Below are positions 12,959-27,006 of a stretch of 64,000 nucleotides of DNA, one piece after another. Position 1 is the stretch's first letter; the number at the start of each line of letters is the position of its first letter. The stretch spans positions 6,316,207 to 6,380,206 of the forward strand of contig OZ037767.1 of assembly GCA_964035545.1 (NCBI GenBank). The letters are read 5' to 3'. Under the pieces are notes generated by a model. It made no database searches, was not told the origin of the DNA, and saw only the letters and a list, made by a program, of their open reading frames with translations. The translations under genes and the position numbers were made by a program. The stretch is from Bugula neritina. Its lineage: Eukaryota; Bryozoa; Gymnolaemata; Cheilostomatida; Bugulidae.

Positions 12959-14276
12959 TTCAGTGCAATCAGTTCAATGACAATGTATCGGTTGGGTTCA
13001 TTGTCCAGGAATGATACTTCACTTTGACCTTGATTTCTTACAAACTTGGAATTTTTATTTTTTCCTTTTGGTGTTTAATATCTACATACAAGTAACAAAT
13101 TGAAGATACATTTATAACAATAAATTATCAACTGAATAAAACTCAACTAAACTTCACTAAATAACACTAAGACTTAGCAAGTTTCTTGATTGCCACTTTA
13201 TTGTATTTCTATAGAATTATCTATAATTATAAGTAGTCCTAATCACAATGATAATCAAAGTCTATGGTATTTTAAACAACTTTTTACAATCATATAATTG
13301 TACATCATTCAAAGTCAATGCTACAGACATGTACGATTACTGAATCTAATGTAGCTGTTATTAAAATTGTAAAATTGTTATTTCAAGTGTTCAAGATAAA
13401 AATAAGATTAAGTTCATTAATAATTTTGAGTTCCAATTTAGTGAAATTGAATGCAAAGTTAATGATGCTTTTAGAGATGTTGCTTTTTACTTAATCATAG
13501 TGACAATATGCACCCAAATTATCTATACATATTAAAAACGCAAATTCAAATTGAAAAAAAGGTGAACACCATTGTCTATTGGTAATTGACCATTGGCATT
13601 ATAATTACTATTAAAGATTAAAACTAAAACTGTGCAACAGTGTAACTATAAGGCCGAATTACTATTAGTATCACTGTTAGTATTCGTATTATAATTATTC
13701 ACTAAACTGAATATTGCTAGTGTTACAATTTGATTTATCGCTTATAAATTATGATTGATTATTATGAATATAAATAATAATAACTATATAAATTAATCAA
13801 TTATTATTAATATTATTGACTGTGAAATTGAATATTTTGACATATTCACACACTCATACTCATACTCATACTGATACTCATAGTCATAGTCATACTCATA
13901 GTCATAGTGATACCTTTGAAGACATTGATCACTCAGGCAAACTTGCGGTTATAGAAGTGCCTTATTTTGCTTAAAGTGTAAAATTTGTTTTGACTACAGG
14001 TTAGTCGATGCTGCGTTAAATTTTTATCTATGTTCTTTCTGGTGTCTCTAGTTATTGATTTTGGATCCGAGTGCAAGCAAAATTGAATAGATCATCTCCG
14101 AGTGCCAGGAAATTGCAGAAAAGTTATAAAGTGTGACTGGCACTAGGCTTAAATTATTATCAGATACAAACATTGGTCTTAGGGCGTAGCCGACAACGAA
14201 TCAATTTTGAGGTTTGAAGATTATAAACAAGTGTTACGGTAATCGCTATTTCTCCATTTGCTAAGTAGAAATCGAA
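12959..14276. promoter_or_regulatory. Divergent intergenic region between POMT2 and ubinuclein
   Basis: This 1.3-kb gap separates two genes transcribed away from each other, so it must hold the start regions of both; a bidirectional promoter is possible but no TATA or CpG-rich core stands out. Just 5' of the POMT2 start a minus-strand upstream ORF of about ten codons (from the ATG near 13000) ends in TGA before the main ATG and could dampen translation. At 13852-13912 there is a CATACT/CATAGT simple repeat. No other coding sequence is seen. Confidence 0.5.
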
Positions 14277-17200
14277 ATGGAAACACAAAGGAGAGTGGAA
14301 TTGAAAAACTTTGAAAAACCTAGAGAAAATGAGACTAAGCCACCTAAATTAGCTGTCAGATTTGAAATAAGATTAGAAGAAAGCACGGATGAAAAGTGTC
14401 CTGAAATTTCATACGCAAATCTTTTGCTTAAACATGAACTCAAACGCAAGCGAACAAGTTCATCTTCGAACTCAAAGTTATCTCGCTCTCCAACCTGGGT
14501 AAGTGAGAAATGTTATGCATATTTCATTGGCTCTTTTCTGTATGAAATTTCCAGATTGTAATTTTGTTATTAAACAAAGATTTTGAACTTTAACTTTGTT
14601 GAATATTCATTCGTTCAATGAGACTCAGAGTGAGAGTAAAATAAATACAAAGTAGAAGTGCACTGCCACTAGACTAGTACTAATAGTAATAGTAATACTA
14701 TTAGTCTATTACTAATAGACAATAGTAATATTAATAGTGATACAGTAATACTGCTACTAGTAGTACTACCTTTAATAATAGTTGTTGTTGCAGTAGTGGT
14801 AGTAGTAGTATTACTTAGTTACGGTAGTCAAGTATTGTATAACTTCACTTTAACTTATAATATAATTATAACTATAAGTATAAGGTATCATTATTGGTAT
14901 GAGTACCAGTATGATTATGACTGTATGAGTATAGCCTGTGTTACTATTAGCATTAGTATTACTATTACTATACCTGCATATTATTATAGGTTATGAATAC
15001 TAATATTACTTATACTTATAGTTATCTGATTAGTTTCAGTTAATGATATTGTTAAGTTAAACTTAAACTAACTTACACTAACTCTAGGTTACGATTAAGA
15101 CGTACCTAATAGGTATGACTCTATTTTTACTGTTTAGCTGTTTAAGCTTTTAGAATTTACTTTGGTTTGGTAATATCTTATTTACATTTTATACTTGGGC
15201 AGGCCCACTTCAGGTTGTCGGCTACTCATCTTAACACTTTGAATCTGATTCGTAGCTAGCATGATTTTTGAATCAATATAATAGCTAACCACATTAAACC
15301 ATGCTTCAAACAAAATGATCAAGCTAAATTCAATCATATCAGAGCAATAGCTCACCTAACTCAAATAGATTGACTGAGTTAATGAGTGATTAGTTTTAGT
15401 TGATGGTGTTTACAATTCAATTTTATTTTTTAAAGTATCAAGTGATGAGCCAGCATGACTTGGGCCAACTTCTGATATCTATTGCTGGTTTAATAATGAA
15501 AATAAACCAGACACTTACTATTACCCCAGTGACCTACGTATTAGCCCTAGCGTTACCTTAACAAAATTCATCTAAAACCTGTAACTAAACCACATATTAG
15601 CACAAATGTGATACAGTTTTTCAAAAGGAATTTAAGTTACCTAACTCGGTACATGGCACAAAAAAGTCAGTTCTTTTTTGTATTATATTAGCTCTAAAAC
15701 CTAACATTACCATCCATGCTATCTTCAGAACACTGAAAATTTATTCCCTGATGAAACTGATGGCAACATGGAGGCAATTGCCAAACAAATGGAGGAAAAA
15801 TATGTTAGTATATTTTTTGTATATAAATCATTTGCTAAAATGTTTCTGGCTATGCGGTCTACATTCCATTCACTTTGTATTTATACCAACTTTTTTAATT
15901 ATTGCTTGATCCCTATAGTTGAAAGAGTACAGTTTACTATATTCATAACCAGCTGGAATGATTAAATATGTGCAGTTATATCACTGAGATTTCTTATAAC
16001 AACGATAATAAAATGCTGACATTTTATTACATTAGCTTTCTTTAACTTGTTACTTGTCATACTTAGGTTGCACTGTTGATTTTGTATTGTAGGGTAAAGC
16101 ATATGTGGGGTGTGGTAGAGGAAAAAATGTTGATCTAGGTGATGGCTACGACACAGACGATAGTTTTATAGATAATGATGAAGCTGTTAGTTTATATTAA
16201 TTATCGTTTAATTGTTAAAATAACTTCATTGCTTATAAAATGGAATCATTTCTTGTCATCCACCCAATATTATTTCTGAAAACTTTTCCATATTTTTTGC
16301 AAAATCTGTAGTAATACCTGCAATGATTTCATAATGATCCATTTGTTTTGTAAAACTAATCTAATTTGTTTCTATTTTTAAGATTTTAGTTTACTGTATT
16401 GATAGTACGATGAGCTAGTTCCATCGTCCCTGACTACAAAGCACGGGGGTTTCTACATCAACACTGGCAAACTTGATTTCAAAGAAGTTTCCGATGATGA
16501 GATCGTTTCTGATGAAGAGGTAAAGCAAAAGAAAAAGAAGAGAAAACTGGGAGTTCTGGTAAACAGTTAAATCTATTAAATGTGTTAATCTGAGTGCGTA
16601 CAGACTACCTTTTTTATTAATGAAGAGGGTTCATTAAATGTGATGCAAAGTCATGTTATAGCAAACCTATGTTTTAGCCAATAATTTAACACAAAATTTT
16701 AAAAATATTCTTTTTTTATTACTCCTAAATAAGAAACTTTTATTCTTGGCTATAACTTTGTAAAATAGGCAAAACTAGAGATATTCAGTGTCCACTAAAA
16801 TTCGTTAAGTGACCCAGTTTGAAGCCGACACTCAACACTGTGTTCTTAATTAGATTTATAAACAGCAATTTTTGTTTGTTTTTAAGGCAAATTCTTCAAG
16901 TGAAGCCGATGAGGATAGACCTCCAGTAAAGCCCAGAGTAAGTCTTTTGCTTCTCATAACTGTGCCCGTTTTTTATTTCATAATAAAAAGGATCCACTTG
17001 GTTTTCAGTGCCATCACCAATATCAGTTGTTCAGTCAGAATGCGATAAATAGTTTTAACATTTTTTATAGCTTTGTTGTTTTGGATTTGTCTACTCTTAT
17101 GTAAGTGCGATTTAATAGTAAGTTGGCATCTCTACATTTATGATTTATGCCATTTACTAGTTGTTGAAGCTACATTTGGTGGGTTAAAATATGTTTATGA

Positions 17201-20200
17201 TAAATTAAGGTTAACTACAGTACAGTTGTAATTTGTCTCGCGTCTCAACAACCTGTTGTACACGTGTAAAATTTTGAGCTTCAATCTAATTATTAATCGA
17301 CTATCTCAATCTACTCAATCTACTTGTAAATGATACTTAGATTACTCAACTGAGAGTACTGGTTGTCTTTTATTTATTACTATAAACATATTGTATTCCT
17401 AGTTACTTGCACAATACAGGTTATCTTGACTAGCCTGCTTTTCCTACCTTTTTCTTACACGAGTTAGTCAGCTCAGATTAATCTCCAATTTTTTATGCAC
17501 TCATTGGCCCGTGGTTCAACTCTGTTCTCCTCACACTAACTGCCATTGAATTAAGATTATGAGAGAAGGTGAAGCTTTCTTGTCTACTGTAGATTATTGC
17601 AAATATTTCACTCGCTTTCGTAGCCTGGGTTTCAATCTATTCAAAAGGTTAAATCTTTGAATTATAGAAAAAGAGAAAAACACTCTCTGGTGATACAGTG
17701 GCGAAGAAAGCACTACTCTCTGCTAAGAAAAGAAAGAAAATGCTTGCTCCAAAGGCAGGGCTTGACAATCAGAGGCTGAAGAAAAAGCTGCTACATAAAA
17801 ATAAGTTAGTACATCTGTCAGCTTTTCTTTTGAGGTTTGCTGAAACATTTTACCTGCACTATTTTATTTACTGTTGAATTGTCTGTAAAACTGTTGAATT
17901 TTTTTTCACCAAGGTTGTTTTATAATCATTTGGCTAGACGTATTATATAGGCATGTTGAACAAGTAATGTGAGAGGATATGAACATACATATATACTTAA
18001 TTCTTCTGCATCTCCTGCTCTCTTGACATCAGTTTGGTTGGTTTTCAGGCTCATGGTTAAAGCACAGCAAAACTCAAGCGAGAAATCTAACCAGTATGAC
18101 TCTACAATAAATGATGTCTTGAAGTCTAAAACTGCTCAAACAAAGAAACCTGCTTCCTCTAGTCACTCGAAAGTTCTTCCAACTACAAACCAATCACAAT
18201 CAGCTACCAGTGTTCCAACTGGAGACACGCTCAGTGAGTTGGGGACGCCTCGATAATTCTCTCATAAACTTTCTAAAGATTATTGGCTTATTTGAATATA
18301 ACTGTTCTAATGTTTATTCTCAGGCAGCGTTCACCTGAGTAGTTTGGAATTGTGTTGCCTTTGTCGTAAGATATAGAGCTTGCAAAGTATGCTCATCATG
18401 TAAGTGCATATTTTCAGAAAGCAAGGATGCAAAAACTGACCCAGTTAAATTACCTGATAATCTCTCTGAGAACTGTCTGAAACTGATCAACAGTCTAAAA
18501 GAGGTAGGTAGTCAGGCTGCCAGTCTTCCAGATTTGGACAAAGCTTGCAGTCGAGTCAGCTTGTATAATTACTTTGAAGTTTTATTTCGTCAAAATCTAA
18601 ATGTTTTAGAGTTGATAATTGCTTTATATTTTTAGTTTGTTTTCCTAGGTGCATCAAATATAAATAGCTTGTAAAGGATTTCGTCACATTTTGTTTGTAA
18701 TGACGAAATGTAGAATTGTGTTCAGCTTTTGTTGTATAGCTGGTAGTCACTAGTAAGCAAGTCTGGGGATGGGTTAATCGGGAGGATCCACTTGCATGTG
18801 GTAGAAGTCAGTTTCTAAAAAGTTGCTTGGTTTAATAAAGCTGTTTGGTTCATCTCTGTGTCAGAGTTTCTCGCGGGCTTTGAAAGTGTTTTTAGTTACT
18901 AGGCATTTGATTCATCCGAGGCAGTCCACCTTCTGTTGCTTGTTGACAGGTAGCATCAAAATGTACAGACGAGAAATCAAAGTTCTTTACTCCAGAAATT
19001 AATGATCAGCTAATCAGGTTTGTTGCTACCTTACTGGGTGGGATTGGAGACTCAATTCTCAAATCTTTCTAAGAAATTGCTTGCTGTTGTAATTGTAGAA
19101 ATACATTTTGCTGGTAAATTTGTTGGAATTTTACAATATTTTATGTCTTAGGCTGTGGCTGCTTAACATTTGTAACCTCCAACATGTTTTACATATAGTG
19201 ATACTATTTCTATGCAGCCTTGACAATGAGGTGAGGCACATTCCATCAATTGGCACCAGAAACTCCGTGTACAGTCACCTCTCCTCATTCCTTCCCATCA
19301 ACAGAGAAACTCTGATGAAGAGAATGAAACTGCTTCGTCAGAAGGAACTCACCAACAACCTTCAGGAGCCAATAGAACAGCTCAAAGCAGGTGAACCAGT
19401 TGACCTATGACCTTTAACTCAGTAATTGGACAAACTGCAAGTGGATATCAAGGCTCACTAAACAATTATTTACTGCTTGTATATACAATGTCTGTGCTAT
19501 AATATGTATACTTACTTTAAGATCATGTGCCTCTACTCTATACTCTATAGAGTATGCTAGCTGGTTTCTTCAGTTATTTATATGGTGCTTCGGTTTCAAA
19601 GCTTCCAGCTTCCTATTTTCATTCAACTGGGGTTGTAAAAATATTGATTCTAGTGGAATTCCCTTCCTGTGGTTTGATTAAACCCCTGGGACTGTCTTTT
19701 ACATTCTACTAACTGTATGTCTTTGTTATTCTCCAGCCATCAATGAAGTCATGCCCGCTCAGATTGAGAAGTATAACTTAGAGGTTCAACAACGGCAAGC
19801 AAGGTTTGTTGATCGATTTAAGCAACTAGTTTGAGTTCTTTAATGCATAAATATAGTACAGTAAGTCACACCACCAATCTCCCACACGTCTCTCAGCTGT
19901 GGTTTGATGCATACGTCAGTCTATGTGTCTAGCATAGAGTTTGCTTTATTCACAAAAGGATAAAGTCAAATTTTTATAGTAAAATGTCATATTTGAATGT
20001 TGAGGTCGGGTTTTGTTCAGTAAATTAGAAGACGTTGAGAAGCAGAAGGAAGATACTCAGGATAGCGATGATGACGGGCCATCCGCTGTCCCACCCTCTA
20101 CCTCCACAAGTTTCAACGCAGATTCACAGGCTGCTACAACTGATGATAAGAAGAAGGAGAAGCCGGTTCCTGCTTTTAGAAAGAAATTTGAATGGACAGA

Positions 20201-23200
20201 CAAAATCAGGTTTTCTGCTAGTCTAAAATTAATATACAAGTTGCAAGTACTCTATGCTCATTAGAATATGTCTTCTTCTATCTTTTTCTGATATAATGTT
20301 GCAATAAATATGCCTAATGCTTGCTCATCATATGAACTATATTTGCTTAGATGTTAAAATAGTAGTTTTTAATAAACAATTTTTACATTCGGTTATGTAC
20401 ATCATGACTTTTGGATAGCCTATTTTATTATCCAGCATAGTACTCATATTTATTATTTCAATGCGCTTTCTGGAGTCAAATGTACCCTCACCATGTGAAG
20501 ACTGGTAGGACCCATTGCTGCATATTACCATCATTTCTGTGAAATATTCTAAGCCCCAGTTAATGGTATACTGGTGACTTTTAATTGTGTAAACTTGTTC
20601 ATGCTGCTGTGCAGGCAATATTCAATGCATATAATTTCTAATATATTTCCATGAATTGTTTTAGGAGTTGTCTCTGCGCTGTGGTGGCTATAAAAATGGA
20701 AAGTTTAAGTGTGTTGAAAGCGAAGGGTCTATCAAATGAGGAATTTGTTAAAGAGTTTTTAGAAAATGAAGTTCGGATACTCTGGCCTAAAGGGTGGATG
20801 CAGTCTAGGTAGGTGCATTCTATTAAACCATGCTGCAATACACTTGTGCTATACTATGCTATTGCTGCACTATGCTGTACTAGTCTATGCTATGCTATAT
20901 GATCATTTAGGCTGTCCTACTGTACCAGCTGCTTTATTAAATGTTATATTTCGTATATCTAAGCCTTCCTGCATTAGACCTAAACTTTACTATTGCTATA
21001 GTATTGTTAGACTATTACTATAATACTGTTAAACTATTGATATAATACTGCTAGACTATTGCTATGCCACATGACGATATTAGGCTGTTCTACTGTCACA
21101 GCTGCTCTATTACATATTAGATTTCTTATATCAAAGCCTTACTGCATTAGACCTAGAATATGACTCAGGTTATGTAATGTGTTCTAACCACTGTACGTGT
21201 GTGCTACACATAAACTCTGCTTTATCATCCTTATTGTTCCTGACTGTTTCAATAATTTTTATTGAAAATTCTGTCCAATGTCTTATATGCAATATAATTA
21301 ACAAATTTTACGTAATATTTTGGTCACTTTTTACAGCATATTCTGTAATGGTTTTGATATTATTAAGATGTATTATGGTAGTCTCTACCGCTGCTGTGAT
21401 GTATATAAATCTTTGGTCATTTACATAAATATAAGTGTAATTAAATGAAGTCGTTGATAAGCCATGTGCGACAGCTACTGATGGTGTATTTAATGATCTT
21501 ATTGTAGAGTACTTTATAAGGAGAGTAAATCTGTTCATATAAAATGGACAAACCCCTCTCAACCACCGTAAGTGTCTCCAGTTACCATCTTCAATCACAC
21601 CACGCAACTTTCATATTCATAGCAGAATTCTGCTAGGGTTTCTTCAATATTCAAAATTCTTTTTTTTTCATTGTTTGAGCAATCGGTTGCGCAGTGGCAA
21701 TGATGTTGAGGATTAATTTTTACGTTTGACTTGAACCTTTAGCATTATTGGTGTTTCCAGTCTGAGTGTTTTGATAAGACTTATCTTGCTTTAAGTTGAT
21801 CATTATTAGTGATGTGTATTTGTATAGCTTGGTTTTATATTCTTATCTTTTAAAGTTGAAAGTTTTATACTTTTGAAATATCCTACTAGTCTTTTCATTC
21901 TTTTTCAGACCTTCAAGACCAGTTATAATAAAAAAACCTCCATTGATCTCTAATGCCATTAAGATGGCGACAAGTATCTCTAGCAATACCAAAAAGTCAC
22001 CAGCACCTCCTGCGAGTAAAGCTGGACAGAGTTTACTGGATAGAGCCACGGTGGACACGACTGCCAAGCTGGCCATCTCCACAGTGCAGGAGAACGACAA
22101 AGCTGAAGCCAAGACAGGATCTGGCATCTTGAAGAACATCTATAAATCAGCAAACAAACCGGTGACCAAACCCTTAGCCAAACTCGTCTCTTCTCCTACA
22201 TCTAAGTTGACCACAAAGCCTACCGTGACTGTGAAAGTGACTAATAAATCTTCAGGTGGGAGTATTTTCAATGTCCGACTGTTTGCACATCTAGAGCTTA
22301 GCCTACGCACCCATATATTAGCAGATTAATCTTTTGGCCTTTTTAGTTCTCTCAATATTAAAACTCGTCAAGTTTTGAAAGTTAATGTAAGAATTTTACA
22401 TTCTTATTCTGCTGGAATACTAGGCTGGAAATACTGCATTTCTCTCAATTTTCTTGCATTACCTGTAATCATTATTTAGCCCTATATAATCAGTGTGGAT
22501 ATAAACTGTGTAAATATGGAGATTCAATTAATTGAATTTTTTGAGGTTTGTCATACAACTCAGGGTTTGCAGTCTGTTTTGGCTTTGAAGTTAGCTTAAA
22601 GCTATAAATAGTAACTTTGAAAAGCTAGACAGTGTAACAAAAATGCAAGTTTGTTGACGGCCAATTTTCTTACATAAATAACTATTTCATATATCAGAGT
22701 TTTATTAATTACTTTGTTATGATCATATGCCAATTAAAAATCTTATTTTTATCCACACTGCAATGGCATGTTTTAGTTATATCTATATTATACTATATTA
22801 ATTGAAATCTGTCATATTTCATGCCATCTCCGTTCCTGTAAACTCTCATTTCAAGTTATATTCCCTTTTTAGACGCTAGTATCAGTCAGTTGTCTTCTCC
22901 TCAGCCTCAATCTGCTGGGAGCAGCTCTTCTCAACCTCTCCTTCACACAAAGTCAATGCAGGTAAACTGCCTTTCATATCTGTCGAAAATTTGTATTTTT
23001 GTACTTAAGACCATAGTTTATTCTTTATTTGAAGGTTTATTCAAAATTGACTCCACTCGGCATTAGTAAAATTATTTTCACACTTTATTTACTATTTCTT
23101 GTCGAAACGATCTTTGTGCCTGAATAAACTAAAATTAAATTATGTAAAGTGGAGTAATCTATAGTTATTAATTTCTAGCAATTTGCTTGTGTCATTTGCG

Positions 23201-26200
23201 TTTAAAACTCAGTTTATGCTTGGAATTCAGGATTCACCTACTCACCCTAGACCTATCAGTGCAGTTGTAAAGACAACTGAAGCTGGAGAAAAAGTGATTA
23301 TGGATGGTACAAAGATGATTGGTCGACTTGTAACAAACACACCTAAGGTTCTCACACGGTTATCATAAAATATTGATTAACTATAAGCGGTTTGATGATC
23401 GAGTTCCAGAAAAAAAAAAATTCTGGACGTTTAACGTTAACTCAATTCTAAATATATTCTTGGTTTTATTTTGACTCTGAGTATTGAGGTTGTTAAATCA
23501 TTGTATTATATAAACTGTATTTTTAATGTTAAGAGTGAACATCAAGCTGCAACTTCGTAATGATAGAATCCATTTAAAGGGTGAAATGTTTGAATCTGTT
23601 TGTCTACATACCGTCTGAAATCAGTTTACTTTTTACAAGATTCTTGCAGAGAACATCTTTAGCTTTCCTTTTTATTTTGACTCCGAATATTAAGGATGTT
23701 GAATAATTATCTTACATAAAATATATTTTTTAATGTCAAATACATAATCAAGCTGTAAATTTAAAATAATAGAATCCATTTAAAGGGCAAAATGTTTGAC
23801 TCAGCTTGTCTCTATAGGTGATAGCTACCTCTAGCCCCATGAGGAAGGAATCACAGTCTGTCACTAGCAAACCATCAGGGAAAATAAAAGTGGACATTGT
23901 CAGAACCAGCTCCAACTCTGGAACATCTTCTGGCAGCCAGTCCGGCTCTCTCACAGATATAAAGCAGATAACTTTGCAAGATTCTCCCAACTGTAACCAG
24001 ACGTTACCTGCAGTGTCATTACCTGTGGTAATTGTTTTAGTAGTCTCTGTTTTCTTCTTCATATGTAATTAATATGGCGTCTGCTACTTTTCATTATATT
24101 TTATGTTGTCATTATAATCCAAGTAACATAGGTGACTGGTGCTGTGTACTAGTATAGTTTTAATTTCACCCTGTTGTCACCAGTATATTTGAGTCTTTAG
24201 TGTTATTTATCTGATATTATTGCATGCATAGCATCACTAGATGGTTTCAACTCTAGAGTATTTTCTTACAGGGCTCTACATCTCCGACGGTAAAGCAGCG
24301 AAGACCTAATATTGCAAAACAGCAGAAAATTGTGGCTCAGAGTCAGCAAGCTGCAGCCACAGCTGTCATGCAGACAGCACAAGGTAAGGGTCTGAATCAA
24401 CATTACTCATGGGTCATTTTACTTAATTTAGTACACACTGGAAATTTCCAGTTTTTAGCTATTTTTCACAATTTAACTGCTAATGAACATGGGTTTTTGC
24501 CCAAAACTAGTAAAATATCAATAAATGCACCTAAATAATCAAGGTTTTTCTTAATTTTGCTTGATTTCCCATGTTTTTTCCTATTTACTTAGCTAATTTG
24601 TATTGCGGACCGTTACTAAAAAACCATAACGGTTCGCAATCAAAAGTAGCTGAATAATTGGGAATATATGCTAAAATAGCTAAAAACTGGAGATTTCTAG
24701 TGTGTACTAAATTAAGTAAAATGACCCTCATATGTAATACTGTGTGTTATGTTATTATCTCAGCTTTAATTCAGACTTTATCTTACAGCTTTACATCAGC
24801 AACACTTGGCTGCAAGTTTAGCCAATCAGGAGGCCATGTTGCATCACAAAAAAGTAGCGGAAGATCTAGCCAATCAGCAGAAATTGGCTAAGCAACAGCA
24901 GATAGCAGCCATTGCTGCTGAACAGAACGCTGCGTCCCACTTAGCCACGCAGAAGAGACTGATGCAGCAGCAAGTCATAGCCGAGCAGCAGCAACAGCAC
25001 AACATGGCAGCGCGACAGAAGATTGTTCAAATGCAACAGCAGCAACAGACTATAGCCAAGCTGAAGCAGCAACACCAGCAGCAGGCAAATCAGTTGGCAT
25101 TAGCACAGCATCAGCAAAAGGTCACTCAAGTTCAACACCAAATTCAGCAGCAGAAGTTGGCAGCTCAAGTAATGCAGCAGCAATCAGCTCAGCAGCAGAA
25201 AAACATGGTTCAATCGTCACCATCACAGCCAAAGATAGTCATGCAGTCAGCACACAAAAAGTTGTCGCAAGTTTCTAAGCAACAGCTAGCCGCGCAGCAA
25301 CAGACTATGGTGCAGGTTGCTAAGCAACAACTAACTGCGCAGCAACAACAGCATTTATTGCAAACTCAGCAGCATCAGCAAAAGTTGGCAGCAGTGAAAG
25401 CACAGCAGCAGAAGGAGTTGAACGCCAGACAGCATAGAGTTGGCTCTCAGCTCGTCAGTCAGAACTCTTCTCTCATGTCCTCACCATACAGCAGTACTTC
25501 AGCTACTGTCAGTCCAGTTACAGCCGGGCTTTCTCAGCCCAGGTCCAGGTCTCCTGTGGCGGCAACTGCTATAGTGTCTACACCAACTAGTCGAATGTAA
25601 GTAACTGTGTGTCCTAGTCTTATCTATTAGAGCTCTGTGAATTACCTGCCACATGAAACGAATTTTTGTATGGGCCATTAGCTAACAGAGTAACAGCTTA
25701 TTTTCATATAACTTCTGGAACTTTGTTGTATACACTGTGCTGATGCAATGTTTGCCCTAGGTATTATCAGCCCAACCTGTACTTCGGGCACAGGCATAGG
25801 TAAGTGTATGCTGTGATTTTCAGCCTTGATTTGCTATAATTTGTTTCCTGTTGCTTCAAAATCTGAAATTTGAGTTATCCTTGCTCGACTACTACTGTTG
25901 TTGCTTGCCCAGAATAAAAGCACTAATACGGCTAGGAACTTGAAATAACTAGCCCAGCCGGACATATGTAATTTGTTCAAAACTTGTTAAGAGTTAAATT
26001 GTAATCTTATGATTGATTGTATATAATGAATTTGGTTTATATTGCAGTCCACCCGGAGTGTTTCCATATGCAGTGAATTCACATTTGTCACCAGTCTCGC
26101 CAACGGTCAGTTTAAAAAAATATGGAGGATAATTTATGAATATAGTAATTCATTAAAAAATGTCTTCTGAAATCTGCATCCTTCAATTACAGATAACATC

Positions 26201-26513
26201 CGGGTCAGCCCTGTGGCCACGCTCTCCATTGCAGCAGCAACAGCCGAGAGCTTCACAAATAGCTGCTGCCGAATACAGGCGCACCATGGAGGCCAGAAGT
26301 AAGTTCTTGTTGAGTGTTGGTACCTTGCTACCAAAGTGTCCACAGTTTCTGTTACTGGTGTGTGTTCAGAGATTGTGTGTGCGTTAGTTTAATACAGTTT
26401 GATCATAATTCTACAGAACACCTAAATTATTTCTGTCATTTTTGTAATATATACATATACTATAAGCTGATTATTATATACTTTTAGAGCAATTAGAAAA
26501 AATGCAGAAATGA
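14277..26513 (+). CDS. UBN1: Ubinuclein, HIRA-complex histone H3.3 chaperone subunit, complete
   Basis: Coding exons: 14277-14498, 15729-15803, 16093-16185, 16406-16558, 16887-16937, 17668-17804, 18049-18233, 18418-18503, 18950-19017, 19218-19390, 19737-19803, 20021-20209, 20665-20808, 21508-21567, 21909-22255, 22873-22961, 23231-23347, 23818-24027, 24272-24383, 24789-25596, 25761-25799, 26048-26105, 26193-26298, 26488-26513. Sum 3615 nt, 1204 aa plus stop. Ubinucleins bind HIRA and H3.3/H4 through the Hpc2-related domain. That domain is explicit in exons 3-4 (residues about 112-160): [37 protein letters not shown]. The conserved middle region spans residues about 335-568, with [30 protein letters not shown] and [13 protein letters not shown]. 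Residues 860-1128 are strongly Gln-rich, encoded by one 808-bp exon. Invertebrates usually have one gene for vertebrate UBN1/UBN2, so the symbol covers both. Exon 17 uses a weak donor (AAG|GTTCTC); reading through it gives an early stop (TAA at 23366-23368) and possibly a short isoform. A polyadenylation signal AATAAA sits at 26624-26629. Confidence 0.96.
14680..15010. repeat. TACTAATAG-type simple-repeat field in ubinuclein intron 1
   Basis: Mixed-orientation runs of ACTAATAGTAATA, GTAGTAGTA and ATTACTATTA fill this part of intron 1, of the same style as the satellite at 2945-3625. It produces spurious open frames with no protein character. Confidence 0.75.
20890..21155. repeat. Diverged tandem duplication in ubinuclein intron 13
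   Basis: Two copies of a segment of about 95 bp, the first near 20895-20990 and the second near 21061-21153, share in order GCTAT, TTAGGCTGT, CTACTGT, CAGCTGCT, TATCTAAGCC or TATCAAAGCC, and TGCATTAGACCTA. They are separated by CTATTGCTATA-type simple repeat. Confidence 0.75.
23466..23817. repeat. Tandem duplication in ubinuclein intron 17 that supplies the exon 18 acceptor
   Basis: Two diverged copies (about 23466-23610 and 23674-23817) share TTTATTTTGACTC, AATCAAGCTG or CATCAAGCTG, ATAGAATCCATTTAAAGGG and ATGTTTGA. The downstream copy ends at TGTCTCTATAG, the acceptor of exon 18. The upstream copy ends TTTGTCTACATA, without a functional AG at that place. Confidence 0.75.
24411..24727. mobile_element. 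MITE with long terminal inverted repeats and TCAT target duplication
   Basis: A 317-bp element lies in ubinuclein intron 19. The left end begins GGGTCATTTTACTTAATTTA and the right end is its inverse, with about 60 bp of near-complementary arms (24411-24470 and 24668-24727). It is flanked on both sides by TCAT (24407-24410 and 24728-24731), a likely 4-bp target-site duplication. A second, internal inverted repeat (GCGGACCGTTA against TAACGGTTCGC, about 24604-24638) sits near the middle. There is no coding capacity, so it is a non-autonomous element; the superfamily is not assigned. Confidence 0.85.
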
Positions 26514-27006
26514 AAGAATACGCTACAACAAGATATAACGTAACGTACAGGATGGCTACTATCATGATTGGAATCTCAGAGCCGTTGCAACCAATGCAAG
26601 GCATCACCACACAAGATCTCATAAATAAAACTCACAAATATTCAACTACTCAGCATTAGAACTGTGATTAGTCTCATAGTTTTTGTATACTTCCACAAAC
26701 TGCAGGATTATCAATGTTTTTATTGAAATATGTTTGTTAAATTGTTAATCAGCTCACAATTGTATTTATCAATATCTGATTGTACACTCAATAGAATTGT
26801 TTACGCATTATTTAACTTATATTTTATACATGGATGTAAAGTGTAGAATTGTCTCTATGTACTGTAAATAATGATATAAATAATGAAAAATACACTTATA
26901 TTACACATTGTCATTGTTCCACAGTTTGCACATCATTTAAAGTGAGTAAAGCAGGATCAGAACTGTTTGCTGATTTTCTATTGGTTAGAAATTTCTTCCC
27001 TTGCTG
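26514..27006. other. Convergent 3' intergenic region
   Basis: Ubinuclein (plus) and CCDC167 (minus) converge here, so the 493 bp hold both 3' UTRs. AATAAA at 26624-26629 serves the plus strand. Nothing else is recognised. Confidence 0.7.
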
